From the NCBI RefSeq assembly GCF_016820515.1, contig NZ_JADHDV010000006.1, forward strand, positions 1 through 64,000: DNA of 64,000 nucleotides, written 5' to 3'. Numbering within the stretch: position 1 is the first letter of the stretch; each line of letters begins with the position of its first letter. Shown here one piece after another: positions 46,801 through 56,500 of the stretch. The notes under the pieces were generated by a model, which made no database searches, had not been told where the DNA came from, and saw only the letters and a list, made by a program, of their open reading frames with translations. Source of the stretch: Pseudoxanthomonas beigongshangi. Lineage in GTDB: Bacteria; Pseudomonadota; Gammaproteobacteria; Xanthomonadales; Xanthomonadaceae. The position numbers and the translations under genes were made by a program.

Positions 46801-47673
46801 CAGCAGATCGGTCTTGCCGGTGAAATGCCAGGTCGGATTCTCGGCGCCCTGCAGGGTGAGCAGCACCCGCACCGGCGCGGGTGCGTTGCCGGCGAGCGCC
46901 ATCTCCATCTTGTTGATGTCGCCGCGCGCGACCAGGCCCAATCGAGCCGGGGCCTTGCCGGCCGGTGCGGGGAACACGCCGGTCGCGATCAGGTCGGTGC
47001 GGTAGCCCTTGCCCGGTGCATAGCTGCCATTCGCGTTGAAGCGGCCGCGGTCGGTGTCGAGCGCGAGCTTCTCGGCGGTGAAGTAGCCGTTGCCGATATC
47101 GATGCCGCCACGCCCGCGACGGATGTCGATTACCGGTTCGCCGGCCTGGGAAATCCTGAACCCGTCGATGACCAGGGTGTCGGCCTGGATCGCCAGCGGC
47201 ATCTGGATCTGCGGCAGCGATTCGGGCCAGCGAGGCAGTTCGAACGGCTCGTCGCTTTCCGGCACGTCCAGGGTCGCATTGCGGATCTCCAGCGCGTCCA
47301 GCCGCAGGCGCTTGCCCAGCAGCGGACGCAGATCCGGATCCAGGTACACGCGCTCGGCGGTGAAATGGATCTTGTCCCAGCGGAAGTCGACACCGTGCAG
47401 GGTCAGCGGTCCGGCCAGCGGACCTTCGACCTTCTTCCAGGTCAGCGAGGAGTTGGCCGGCAGCCGCGCCACCACCTGCGCCAGCAGCACATCGCGGCCG
47501 GCCACGGTCTGCAGCAACCAGTACAGGCCGAAGCACAGCAGCAGGACCAGCACGCCGGTGCCGATCGCGCTGCGGATGGCGAGCACGCGCATGCGCGCCC
47601 GGCGTCGCGCCCGCAGTTCGGCGATGCGGGCTTCGCGCTCTTCCGGGGTGATGTCGTCGGCGGGCCGGCTCAC
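43870..47673 (-). CDS. tamB: Translocation and assembly module subunit TamB (DUF490)
   Basis: The protein has 1267 residues from GTG 47673, which overlaps the tamA TGA (GTGA). A cytoplasmic N-terminus and one TM anchor (about residues 35-58, AIGTGVLVLLLCFGLYWLL) precede a long beta-taco body. The C-terminal DUF490 domain runs from about residue 930, with DITGRASQPRAKVWSDPASSESEALSYLVLGR and a terminal strand FDIEIESSTIESRGSINWRKEK. TamB bridges the periplasm to the BamA-like TamA and carries lipids or helps barrel insertion. Confidence 0.92.
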   Translation of the reverse strand: MSRPADDITPEEREARIAELRARRRARMRVLAIRSAIGTGVLVLLLCFGLYWLLQTVAGRDVLLAQVVARLPANSSLTWKKVEGPLAGPLTLHGVDFRWDKIHFTAERVYLDPDLRPLLGKRLRLDALEIRNATLDVPESDEPFELPRWPESLPQIQMPLAIQADTLVIDGFRISQAGEPVIDIRRGRGGIDIGNGYFTAEKLALDTDRGRFNANGSYAPGKGYRTDLIATGVFPAPAGKAPARLGLVARGDINKMEMALAGNAPAPVRVLLTLQGAENPTWHFTGKTDLLDLASLAVTEDSLPLAFDLKADGAGGKATLQGRVVQDQTTLVIDPSQVAIADEVLTVEPLVVRAFEGITTLRGRADFKDPANPQFRFAVNARGLRWGDSAETAIGANADLGVAGQLENWAAVGKAGFTRAGEKAQVEFDAAGNGERATVKTLRAKMPTGQLDADGEVAWTPVLKWDMKAKLAGFDPGYFLADWDGNLSGEFSSQGQAREAGGFDATLDLPKLAGRLRGRPLDARGKFALHGEDGEGQLAMTLGGSRVQAKGKVGDRLAVDASLSPLHLADLLPTGSGTLQGTVKLTGARTAPDIEADLSGNQLRWNDWSADIVSLRGRLPWRSGNGELAVRANAVNVGMVLDELRLDARGAVEDLRVDADARNPMGAIALTGSAQRRGENWQGGLDALRIAPSKGSAWQLQQPARFAQRGANWTLGSTCLVSNDGGALCAEADWPRQGLSLHSDSLPLTLVHPWLPQNSGRPLVLRGNLALDASLRPRGNAWEGKVHLASLEGGMKLGNNARGELISYDNFTFDADFNPQRIQARLGSGFKGNGYVDATVNTGWDEFSPLRGDLYFHNSRLFWLELFSPDLVRPRGKLAGHIGLAGTRGRPALTGEADLTEFTGELPALGITLTDGTARLVALADGSARIDGSVKSGEGVLRVDGSLGWNNDTTPLQFNVRGDNVLVSDTTDLRAIASPDIQVGFADNTIQVRGDVTVPSASIDVEKLDDGVSASEDVVVLDPADPERTPSSRLDLDLGITLGDKVALKGYGLEGTLGGNMRVRSRLGREMVATGRLDVDGRYEAYGQKLQITRGELTWSNNAVSDPRINIRAQREVISAGVTAGIDVTGRASQPRAKVWSDPASSESEALSYLVLGRSLNSASSDESQRINAASSALSAGAGLLASQLGAKIGLDDAGVLESRTLGGSVFGVGKYLSPRLYVSYGVSMVGSGSAVTLKYLLRKGFDIEIESSTIESRGSINWRKEK

Positions 47674-49454
47674 AGGTCGGTTCCGATGTTGAGGTAGATC
47701 TGGAATTGCGAATCCGGGTCGTTCAGGCCGTGCGCCAGATCCAGCCGCACCGGGCCGATCGGCGAACGCCAGCGGAAGCCGACGCCCACGCCGGTGCTCA
47801 GGTCCGGCATGCCGCCGTCGAAGGCGCTGCCGGTATCGACGAACACCGCGCCGCCCCACGGACCGCCGCCGGGGTAGTACTCGTACTCGGCGCTGGCGGT
47901 GACCACGTTCTTGGCGCCCAGCGCGTACTTGCCGATGCGCGGGCCGACTTCGCGCCAGGCATAGCCGCGGATGCTGCGGTCGCCACCGGCGAAGAAGCGC
48001 AGCGAGGGCGGCATCCCGACCAGGCTGCTGGTGAAAGTGTGGCCATACTCGCCACGGAAAATCAGCGCGCTGTTGCGGCCGAACTCGCGCGACCAGCGCG
48101 CGCGGATGTGCGCCTGCAGGAAGCTGGCATCGGAGCCGGCGCCTTCCACGCCGCCGCGCAGCAGGACCGAGCCGGCCAGACGGTCGGGGCGGTTGGAACC
48201 CACCGGCGCGTTGAGGTAATCGGCCTGCAGCGAGGGATAGGTGAACGTGGCGTAGCGGTATTCCGGCGATTCAAGATCGTTGCCGTCCTCGTCCTCGTAA
48301 TACGCCCAGCGCTCGCGCAGCGCGTGGATCGAGGCGACGGCGGTCCAGTCCTCGTTGATCTGGCCGCTGCGGCTGCCGATGAATTCGATGTGGCGCAGAT
48401 CGATGTAGTCGGTCTGCTCGTCGCTGGCCTGCACCGCGAGGGTGTACCAGCCGTCCAGCCACTTGAAGGCGGGAATGCGGTACTGGGTGAGCAGGGTCTT
48501 GCGGTTCTGCGCGTAGTCCAGCTGGGTGGACAGCTTGTGTCCGCGCGAGTTGAGGTAGCGCCGATCCACGCCCATGCGGATACCGGCGCCGCTCTCCGAA
48601 CCATAGCTCACGCCGGCGGTGTAGATGGTGCGCTTGGCCAGGCTGAGGTTGACGTCGATCGGCACGCGGCCGTTTTCCGCCTTGTCCGGATTGGCCTGGA
48701 TATCGATGTTGCTGAAGTAGTCGAGCCCCACCAGCGACTCGCGCAGGCGATCCAGCTTGCCCTGGTGGAAATAGCTGCCTTCCTCCCAGTACACCAGCTT
48801 GTCCAGCAGTCCGGGTTCGAACTTGCTCTGGTGGAAGGTGGTGGGCCCCATGTCGTAGCGGATGCCGCTGACCCAGGCCAGGTCGATGTCGGCCGCATGC
48901 TCGGCGCGGGTGACTTCCACCCGGCGCTGGGTGAAGTCGGCGTCGAAATAGCCGCGATCGGCCAGGCGCCGCACGATCTTGAGCTTGCTGGCTTCGTAGG
49001 TGGTGTGATCGAAAATCTCGCCCGTGCGCGGCGCGAACGCGGCCAGATCCTCCTTCAGGTAGCGATCGTCGCCGCCTTCGCCGTCGATGCTCAGGCTCGA
49101 ACGCCGGACCCGCACCGGCTCGCCCTTGGATACGCGGATGACCACCTCGACCCGTTCGTTTTCTCCATCGCCGGTACGGTTAGCCTGCACCTGGATGTCG
49201 GGCGAGTAGTAGCCGAAGGGTTCCAGCGCCTCGCGCGTCTGCGCCACGGCTTCGTTCAGCAGGTACTCCAGCCGCGATTCGCCCAGGCGCTTGCCGATCG
49301 TGTCGTTCAGCGACAGGGCGACGTTGATGTTCTCGACCATCGCCTCGTCCTCGACCCCTTCGATGCGGACCTTGTCGATGGTTGCCGCGGCCCAGGCGGA
49401 GCCACTGGCGGCAAGCAAGGCGATCAGGGTGGCGAGGGGGACGATTCGTCGCAT
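47670..49454 (-). CDS. tamA: Outer-membrane Omp85 protein TamA
   Basis: The protein has 594 residues. A signal peptide ending AWAA is followed by three POTRA domains (about residues 24-275) and a 16-strand barrel. The Omp85 motif GGDRSIRGYAW lies in the L6 region, and GVGVGFRWRSPIGPVRLDLAHGL near the end is typical. The last residues are IYLNIGTDL. It partners TamB, encoded next with a 4-bp overlap. TATCCT ends exactly 6 nt before the ATG, so the mRNA may be leaderless. Confidence 0.93.
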   Translation of the reverse strand: MRRIVPLATLIALLAASGSAWAAATIDKVRIEGVEDEAMVENINVALSLNDTIGKRLGESRLEYLLNEAVAQTREALEPFGYYSPDIQVQANRTGDGENERVEVVIRVSKGEPVRVRRSSLSIDGEGGDDRYLKEDLAAFAPRTGEIFDHTTYEASKLKIVRRLADRGYFDADFTQRRVEVTRAEHAADIDLAWVSGIRYDMGPTTFHQSKFEPGLLDKLVYWEEGSYFHQGKLDRLRESLVGLDYFSNIDIQANPDKAENGRVPIDVNLSLAKRTIYTAGVSYGSESGAGIRMGVDRRYLNSRGHKLSTQLDYAQNRKTLLTQYRIPAFKWLDGWYTLAVQASDEQTDYIDLRHIEFIGSRSGQINEDWTAVASIHALRERWAYYEDEDGNDLESPEYRYATFTYPSLQADYLNAPVGSNRPDRLAGSVLLRGGVEGAGSDASFLQAHIRARWSREFGRNSALIFRGEYGHTFTSSLVGMPPSLRFFAGGDRSIRGYAWREVGPRIGKYALGAKNVVTASAEYEYYPGGGPWGGAVFVDTGSAFDGGMPDLSTGVGVGFRWRSPIGPVRLDLAHGLNDPDSQFQIYLNIGTDL

Positions 49455-49642
49455 GCGGGCAGGATAACCGGCGAAGGGATTTTCGGGTTAAAGGAACATG
49501 AGGGGCTCGTTCGGACCTCGATGCGATGGTCCGGACCGATGCTGAATGATGGAGCCCGTCGCGAAGGGCGATGGCCGTGGATCAGGGAAGCTTCGCCACC
49601 GGCGGTTGCATCGAGGGCCGCGCGTGCATGGCGGCGATGCCA

Positions 49643-49668
49643 GGCCTCCCCGCGGGCGCGGGGAGGCC
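49643..49668 (-). other. Perfect 11-bp hairpin just after glyS
   Basis: GGCCTCCCCGC and GCGGGGAGGCC pair around loop GGGC, 6 bp beyond the glyS stop. No T-run follows on the minus strand, so it is more a 3'-end stabiliser or REP-like hairpin than a classic terminator. The remaining part of the 220-bp gap up to tamA shows no other feature apart from the tamA promoter. Confidence 0.55.
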
Positions 49669-49674
49669 GTCGGA

Positions 49675-51750
49675 TCAGACCGAGAGATGTTCGATCGCGG
49701 CGACCGCGCGGAAACGATCGGCCAGGCGCTTGAGCAGGGCCAGGCGATTGGCGCGGATGGCCGGATCGTCCGCGTTGACCATCACGTTGTCGAAGAATGC
49801 GTCCACCTGCGGACGCAGGCGCGCCAGCCGGTTCAGCACGCTGACGTAGTCGTGATGGTGCAGGGCGTCGTCGGTGTCGCCCAGCGCGGCCTCCACCGCT
49901 TCGGCCAGCGCGCTTTCCGCCGGCTCCTTCAACAGCGCGCGATCCTCCATCGCCGGAATCGCGATGTCGGCCTTCTTCAGGATGTTGTTGATGCGCTTGT
50001 TGGCGGCGGCCAGCGCTTCGGCTTCCGGCAGGCTGGCGAAGGTGCCGATCGCATCCAGGCGGGTGTCGAAGTCGTACAGCGAGGCAGGCTTCAGTTCGGC
50101 GACCGCGTTGAAGTGCGCGGCCGGCACGCCCTTGTCGGCGTAGTAGCCGCGCAGGCGATCGAGGATGAAGTCATAGAGTTCGGACGTGTCGGCCTGCACG
50201 CCGCGCGCGGCCAATGCCTGGTTGGCATGGGTGAGCAGTCTGGGCAGATCCAGATTGAAGCCGGATTCGATCACCGTGCGCGCCAGGCCCAGCGCATTAC
50301 GCCGCAGGGCGAACGGATCCTTGTTGCCGGTCGGCTTCAGGCCCGCGGCGAAACCGCCGGCCAGGGTGTCCAGGCGCTCGGCGATGGCCAGCACCTTGCC
50401 CAGCGGCGAGAGCGCGATGTCGTCGCCGGCAAAGCGCGGCTGGTAGGCCTCGTCGATCGCCAGCGCGATCTCCTTCGGTTCACCCGCCGCCAGCGCATAG
50501 TGGCGGCCGGCGATGCCCTGCAGTTCCGGGAATTCGTTGACCATGCGCGACTGCAGATCGTTCTTGCACAGTCCGGCGGCGCGACGCGCCTCGGCCGGAT
50601 CGGCGCCCACCTGCGGGGCAATCGCCTCGGCCAGCGCCGCCACGCGCGCGGCCTTGTCCGCCACGCTGCCCAGCTTGGCCTGGTAGGTGACCGTCTTCAG
50701 GCCCTCGCCCATCGACGCCAGGCCCTGCTTGAGATCCTCGTCGAAGAAGAACTTGGCATCGGAGAAGCGCGGACGGATCACGCGTTCGTAGCCCTTGCGG
50801 ACTTCGGCGGGATTGCGCGATTCGATGTTGGCGATGCCGATGAAGTGTTCGGTCAGCTTGCCGGTCTCGCCGAGCACCGGGAAGAACTTCTGGTTGATCT
50901 CCATGGTTTCGATCAGCGCTTCCTGCGGCACCGCCAGGAACGCCGGTTCGAAGCTGCACAGCACCGCGGTCGGCCATTCGGTCAGGCAGACCACCTGTTC
51001 CAGGTTGTCGTCGGTGACGCGGGCCACGCCACCGGCCTGGTGCGCCGCCGCTTCCACCTCGGCGACGATGCGCTGGCGGCGCTCGCCGGCGTCGACCAGC
51101 ACCCGCGCCGCGCGCAGCGCGTCCACGTAGTCGCCCGGCTGGCCGATCCAGACCGGCTTGTCATGCTCGAAGCGGTGGCCGCGGCTCATGCGGTCGGCCT
51201 TCACGCCCAGCACTTCGGCGTCAACCACGTCGCCCCCGAGCAGCAGCACCAGCCAGTGCACCGGGCGGGCGAAGGCGTAGTCGTGATCGCCCCAGCGCAT
51301 CGGCTTGGGGATGGGCATGGCGGCGATGGCTTCGCGCACGATGTCCGGCAGCAGGCCGGCGGTCTTCACGCCCGGCTTGATCGCGCGGTGGACGAAGCGC
51401 TCGCCCTTGCCGTCGGTGGTGCGTTCCAGTTGGGTCCAGTCGAGCCCGGCCTTGGCGGCGAAGCCCTGCAGCGCCTTGGTGGGTTCGCCGTTGGCGTCCA
51501 GCGCGATGTTGAGATACGGCCCCAGCACTTCCGATTTCTGTTCCAGCTGCTCCACCGCCACGCCCGGCAGCAGCACGGCCAGGCGGCGCGGCGTGTACAG
51601 CGGCTTGGCGTCGCCGCGCTGGAAGTCGATGCCGCGCTTTTCCAGCGCGCCGAGCACGCCGTCGAAGAAGGCCTGCGCCAGTCCGGGCAGCGCCTTGACC
51701 GGCAGTTCCTCGGTACCGAGTTCGATCAGCAGGGATTTTTGTTCGCTCAT
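49675..51750 (-). CDS. glyS: Glycine--tRNA ligase beta subunit
   Basis: The protein has 691 residues from ATG 51750 ([21 protein letters not shown]), the usual length. Conserved parts include [65 protein letters not shown] and the C-terminal anticodon-binding DALR-like domain ending [15 protein letters not shown]. It forms an alpha2-beta2 enzyme with GlyQ, encoded 113 bp upstream. Continuous open frame upstream of 51750 is not coding; the family starts here. Confidence 0.95.
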   Translation of the reverse strand: MSEQKSLLIELGTEELPVKALPGLAQAFFDGVLGALEKRGIDFQRGDAKPLYTPRRLAVLLPGVAVEQLEQKSEVLGPYLNIALDANGEPTKALQGFAAKAGLDWTQLERTTDGKGERFVHRAIKPGVKTAGLLPDIVREAIAAMPIPKPMRWGDHDYAFARPVHWLVLLLGGDVVDAEVLGVKADRMSRGHRFEHDKPVWIGQPGDYVDALRAARVLVDAGERRQRIVAEVEAAAHQAGGVARVTDDNLEQVVCLTEWPTAVLCSFEPAFLAVPQEALIETMEINQKFFPVLGETGKLTEHFIGIANIESRNPAEVRKGYERVIRPRFSDAKFFFDEDLKQGLASMGEGLKTVTYQAKLGSVADKAARVAALAEAIAPQVGADPAEARRAAGLCKNDLQSRMVNEFPELQGIAGRHYALAAGEPKEIALAIDEAYQPRFAGDDIALSPLGKVLAIAERLDTLAGGFAAGLKPTGNKDPFALRRNALGLARTVIESGFNLDLPRLLTHANQALAARGVQADTSELYDFILDRLRGYYADKGVPAAHFNAVAELKPASLYDFDTRLDAIGTFASLPEAEALAAANKRINNILKKADIAIPAMEDRALLKEPAESALAEAVEAALGDTDDALHHHDYVSVLNRLARLRPQVDAFFDNVMVNADDPAIRANRLALLKRLADRFRAVAAIEHLSV

Positions 51751-51832
51751 GTTGTGCAACCTGGTGTCTTGCCTGTCCCGCTTCGAAGCGGTGGGTAGGG
51801 CACGGGGCTTGCCCCCATCCGCCCTTCGGGCA

Positions 51833-51856
51833 CCTTCCCCCGCGGGCGGGGGAAGG
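51833..51856 (-). other. Perfect 11-bp hairpin just after glyQ
   Basis: CCTTCCCCCGC and GCGGGGGAAGG pair around a 2-bp loop, 7 bp beyond the glyQ stop and before glyS. It is very like the hairpin after glyS. A neighbouring GGGGCTTGCCCC inverted repeat lies at 51804-51815. There is no T-run, so read-through into glyS is expected. Confidence 0.55.
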
Positions 51857-51863
51857 ACGTGTG

Positions 51864-52779
<916 letters not shown>

Positions 52780-52809
52780 GGCTTATCGTGCACTGCGGAA
52801 AAGCGGGCT

Positions 52810-52815
52810 AGTATA
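52810..52815 (-). promoter_or_regulatory. Putative -10 of the glyQS promoter
   Basis: The minus strand reads TATACT about 30 bp upstream of the glyQ ATG. The palindrome GGGGGTTCCCCC lies just upstream of it in the spacer region. No good -35 is seen. The plus strand of the same site reads TAGTATAC and could serve the divergent amidotransferase gene. Confidence 0.4.
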
Positions 52816-52850
52816 CGGGGGAACCCCCGCCCCACCTTCGTTTGCCCGCC

Positions 52851-53588
52851 GTGGACGTTCCCCTGAAAGCGCCTTTCCTCATCGTCGAAACCGGCCAGCC
52901 GGTGCCGTCGATGCGGCGCTATGGCGGCTTTCCGCACTGGATCCGGGTGGCGGCCGGACTGGAGGCGGACGAGGCGGTGGTGAGCAACGTCGAGCGTGGC
53001 GATGCGCTGCCGCGCCGCGAGGGGTTCGCCGGGGTCATCGTCAGTGGCTCGGCGGCGATGGTCACCGACCGCGCCGACTGGAGCGAGCGCAGCGCCGACT
53101 GGCTGCGCGAGGCCGCCCACGAAGGCGTGCCGGTGCTGGGGATCTGCTACGGCCACCAGTTGCTGGCGCACGCGCTGGGCGGCGAGGTCGCCTACAACCC
53201 GGCCGGGCGCGAGTCCGGCACGGTGACCATCGATCTGCATCCGCACGCCGACGCCGATCCGCTGTTCGCCGGGCTGCCGGCCAGCTTCGCCGCCCACGCG
53301 ACCCATGTGCAGACGGTGCTGCGGGCGCCGGACGGCGCCACCGTGCTGGCCCGCTCCGAGCAGGACCAATGTCATGCCTTTCGCTGGCGGGACCGGGCCT
53401 GGGGCGTGCAGTTCCACCCCGAATTCGCCACCCACCACATGCGCGGCTACGTCCACGCGCGCGCCGAACACCTGCGCAACGAGGGCCGCTGCCCCGGCAG
53501 CATCGCCCGCGGCGTGACGGCGGCGCCGCAAGCCCGCAAACTATTGCGGCGCTTCGTCGCGCACGCGCGCGGGCTGCACGCCCGCTGA
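52851..53588 (+). CDS. Class I glutamine amidotransferase (GMP-synthase-like)
   Basis: The protein has about 245 residues from GTG 52851; a TTG 9 bp upstream is an alternative. The GATase triad is seen: Cys in [15 protein letters not shown] and His/Glu in [13 protein letters not shown]. It begins [30 protein letters not shown]. It is a stand-alone GATase domain, as in the YfeJ/GMP-synthase-like family; the acceptor substrate is unknown. It is divergent from glyQ. Confidence 0.82.
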   Translation: MDVPLKAPFLIVETGQPVPSMRRYGGFPHWIRVAAGLEADEAVVSNVERGDALPRREGFAGVIVSGSAAMVTDRADWSERSADWLREAAHEGVPVLGICYGHQLLAHALGGEVAYNPAGRESGTVTIDLHPHADADPLFAGLPASFAAHATHVQTVLRAPDGATVLARSEQDQCHAFRWRDRAWGVQFHPEFATHHMRGYVHARAEHLRNEGRCPGSIARGVTAAPQARKLLRRFVAHARGLHAR

Positions 53589-53610
53589 GCTTTCCTTCAA
53601 CGGATTACCG

Positions 53611-54501
53611 ATGAGCACGATCAACAAGGTGCCGGCCAGCGCCGGCGCGGAATGGCTGCTGGGTGGATTCGCGCTGCTGCGCCGCGCGCCGGTCGCGCTG
53701 GGCACCCTCGCGATCCTGTGGGGCCTGGGCTCCACGGTGCTGATGGCGCTGGCGGGCGCGACCGGCCTGACCGTGTTGCTGTACGCCGCGCAGTTCCTGT
53801 TGATCCTCGCCGGTCCGTTGTTCTTCGGCGCGATGATCTGGGCGGCGCGGGAAGTGGATCAGGGCCGCCCGGCCCAGCCCGCCCATCTGCTGCAGCCGAT
53901 CCGCGACGGCCACGGCCCCGCGCTGCTCGCCACCCTGCTGCCGCAGGTAATCGCCTCGTTCGCGCTGGGCCTGCTGCTGCTGGCGATGATCGGCCCGGAT
54001 CAGCTCAAGCACCTGGGCGAGGTGTGGGTGCAGATGCAGACCGTCGCCGCCGAGGGCGGGCAGCCGGATCCATCGTTGGTCAAGGATCTGCCGGCCGGCC
54101 GCCTGCTGCTGTGGCTGCTGCTGGTGGCCATCACCTTCGTGGTCATCAAGTGGATGACCTTCATCGCCGCGCCGCAGATCCTGTTCACCGGCACCGACGC
54201 GATCGGCGCGATGCGCAACAGCCTGCGCGCCTGCCTGCACAACTGGACCGCGATGCTGGTGTTCTACCTGCTGGCGGGCATCGCGATTTTCGCCATCACC
54301 TTCGGATCGCTGCTGCTGGTGGCGATCCTGCAACTGATCACCGGTCCGGTCATCGCGGTGCTGCTGTGGCAACTGGTACTGCTGGCGGTGCTGACGCCGG
54401 TGCTGGCTGGTGCCATGTATACGGCGTGGCGGCAGATGATGACGACGGCGGGTTCGGCCGCACCCTCCACGGCCCCCGCCACCACGCACATCGAAGTCTG
54501 A
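53611..54501 (+). CDS. BPSS1780-family membrane protein
   Basis: This 296-residue integral membrane protein has about six TM segments. It starts MSTINKVPASAGAEWLLGGFALLRRAPVALG and contains KWMTFIAAPQILFTGTDAIGAMRNSLRACLHNWTAMLVFYLL, the pattern of the BPSS1780 family (a proteobacterial family of unknown function). The hydrophilic loop near residues 150-165 is short. It follows the amidotransferase gene by 22 bp, possibly cotranscribed. Confidence 0.78.
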   Translation: MSTINKVPASAGAEWLLGGFALLRRAPVALGTLAILWGLGSTVLMALAGATGLTVLLYAAQFLLILAGPLFFGAMIWAAREVDQGRPAQPAHLLQPIRDGHGPALLATLLPQVIASFALGLLLLAMIGPDQLKHLGEVWVQMQTVAAEGGQPDPSLVKDLPAGRLLLWLLLVAITFVVIKWMTFIAAPQILFTGTDAIGAMRNSLRACLHNWTAMLVFYLLAGIAIFAITFGSLLLVAILQLITGPVIAVLLWQLVLLAVLTPVLAGAMYTAWRQMMTTAGSAAPSTAPATTHIEV

Positions 54502-54520
54502 TTCCGGGTAGACCGCGCCA

Positions 54521-55666
54521 TCAGGCGCGGTGCCCGGTTCCCAGGTATTCGGCGCTCTGCATTTCGATCAGGCGCGAGGCGGTGCGCTCGAATGCGCCCT
54601 GCAGGCGCTCGCCCGTATACAGATCGGTCGGCACGGCGTCGGCGGTGCAGACCAGGTTGACCTGGCGGTCGTAGAGTTCGTCGATCAGGTTGACGAAACG
54701 GCGCGCGGCGTCCTCGTTGAGCCGATCGAAGCGCGGGATCCCGCCCAGCAGCACGGTGTGGAACTCGCGCGCCACCTCGATGTAGTCGGTGGTGCCGCGC
54801 GGGCCTTCGCAGATCGCGGCGAAGTCGAACCAGACAATGCCCTTGCCGCGCCCGCGCACCGGAATCCGGCGATCGTCAATGACGATGTTGCCGTCGCGGG
54901 TCGCGCTGCCGGCGCTCAGTTCCTTCCAGCGTTCGCACAGCCAGGCATCCGACTGCGCGTCCAGCGGGGCGCGGTAGACCGGCGAGCGGGTCAGCGCGCG
55001 CAGGCGATAGTCCTCCGCGCCGATGGCGTGCACTTCCACGCAGTACTTCTGCAGGAGGGCGATCGCCGGCAGGAAGCTGTCGCGCTGCAGGCCATCCTTG
55101 TAGAGATTCGCGGGTGCGGTGTTGGAACTGGTCACCAGGGTCACGCCCTCGGCGATCAGGCGTTCCAGCAGGCGTCCCAGCAGCATCGCGTCGCCGATGT
55201 CGGTGACGAAGAACTCGTCCAGCACCAACACGCGCAGGCGATCCCGCCATTCCTGCGCGATCTTCGCCAGCGGGTCGCTCTGTCCGGCGTGTTCGCGCAG
55301 GCGTTCGTGCACGCCGCGCATGAAACGGTGGAAGTGGGTGCGGTACTTGCCGCCTTCCGCGCGCGTCGAATCCGGATGGAACGGTTCCAGCGGCAGGCCG
55401 TCGTAGAACAGGTCGATCAGGAAGGTCTTGCCGCGGCCGACGCCGCCCCACAGGTACAGGCCGCGCACCGGCTCGGGTTTCTTCCAGAACGAGGACAGGC
55501 GATCCAGCCAGCCATCCTGCGCATCTTCGAGCAGGGCCAGGTGGATCCGATCCAGTTCGCGCAACGCGTCGTACTGCGCCGGATCGTCGCGCCAGCGGCC
55601 TTCGGCGACGCCGCGCGCATAGGCCTGCGACGGCGTCGGGGGCACCGGGGTATCGCCGTCCGCCAT
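54521..55666 (-). CDS. zapE: Cell division ATPase ZapE (AFG1-like)
   Basis: The protein has 381 residues from ATG 55666. Walker A is GGVGRGKT, Walker B is RVLVLDEFFVTD, followed by sensor 1 TLVTSSNTAPANLY. Family parts FHRFMRGVHERL and FDFAAICEGPRGTTDYIEVAREFHTVLLGGIPRF are seen. ZapE binds FtsZ and is needed for division under low oxygen or heat. Its ATG overlaps the stop of the upstream hydrolase by 1 bp. Confidence 0.92.
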   Translation of the reverse strand: MADGDTPVPPTPSQAYARGVAEGRWRDDPAQYDALRELDRIHLALLEDAQDGWLDRLSSFWKKPEPVRGLYLWGGVGRGKTFLIDLFYDGLPLEPFHPDSTRAEGGKYRTHFHRFMRGVHERLREHAGQSDPLAKIAQEWRDRLRVLVLDEFFVTDIGDAMLLGRLLERLIAEGVTLVTSSNTAPANLYKDGLQRDSFLPAIALLQKYCVEVHAIGAEDYRLRALTRSPVYRAPLDAQSDAWLCERWKELSAGSATRDGNIVIDDRRIPVRGRGKGIVWFDFAAICEGPRGTTDYIEVAREFHTVLLGGIPRFDRLNEDAARRFVNLIDELYDRQVNLVCTADAVPTDLYTGERLQGAFERTASRLIEMQSAEYLGTGHRA

Positions 55667-56328
55667 CACGCCTCCGGCAACCAGGCTTTCATCGCGTGCT
55701 TGATCGCCCCGCGCAGGTCCATCAGCTTGCGGTGGAAGAAATGGCTGGTCTCGGGCATGCGGATCAGCTCCGGCGGATTCCTGAGCTTGTCGATCCAGTC
55801 GTAGACCGCTTGCGGCTCGACGATCTCGTCCTGCTCGCCCTGGATCACCAGCCACGGACAGGACGGTGGTTCGATGGCGGCGAAATCCCAGCGGCCCGCC
55901 GGTGGCGCGATCGAAATCAGCGCGTCGGGCTTGAGCGCTTCCGCGCTGCGCAGCGAGACGTACGCGCCAAAGCTGAAACCAGCCAGCCACAGCCGCGTCC
56001 CCGGTCGATGCGCGCGCACCCATTCGACCACCGCCTGCAGATCCTCGGACTCGCCATCGCCATGGTCGAAGTTGCCGGCCGAGCCGCCGGTGCCGCGGAA
56101 GTTGAAACGCACCGTCACCGCGCCCAGCTCGCGCAGGCTGCGAGCGGTCATCACCACCACCTTGTTGTGCATGGTGCCGCCCTCGGTGGGCAGCGGATGG
56201 CAGACGATCGCGGTCAGCGGCAGCGCGGTGACGTCGTCGTCCGGCCACTCGACGGCGACCTCCAGCGGACCGACCGGGCCGGGCAGTTTGAGATTGGCGG
56301 TCTGGCGGGGGAAATCGGGTGTCGACAT
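55666..56328 (-). CDS. Alpha/beta hydrolase (YheT/COG2945-like)
   Basis: The protein has 220 residues from ATG 56328. It has HPLPTEGGTMHNKVV, VRFNFRGTGGSAGNFDHGDGE, nucleophile Ser in LAGFSFGAYVSLR, and His in PETSHFFHRKL, all typical of COG2945 hydrolases. The substrate is unknown. It is coupled to zapE. TATCAT ends 6 nt before the ATG, so a leaderless mRNA is likely. Confidence 0.82.
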   Translation of the reverse strand: MSTPDFPRQTANLKLPGPVGPLEVAVEWPDDDVTALPLTAIVCHPLPTEGGTMHNKVVVMTARSLRELGAVTVRFNFRGTGGSAGNFDHGDGESEDLQAVVEWVRAHRPGTRLWLAGFSFGAYVSLRSAEALKPDALISIAPPAGRWDFAAIEPPSCPWLVIQGEQDEIVEPQAVYDWIDKLRNPPELIRMPETSHFFHRKLMDLRGAIKHAMKAWLPEA

Positions 56329-56500
56329 GGCTACATGATAAGGCTTCGCCCCGTCCGCGCCGGTCCGCATGCGGGCGCGCGGGCCGGCGCGCGTGCGACG
56401 CTGCGTTCGATGATTCCGTCTTGCGGTCGTCATTGTTGCGGCGCACAATCGTTGGTCCCTCCCGCCCGCGATGCCCGGTTTTGCCGGGATTTCCGCCCGC

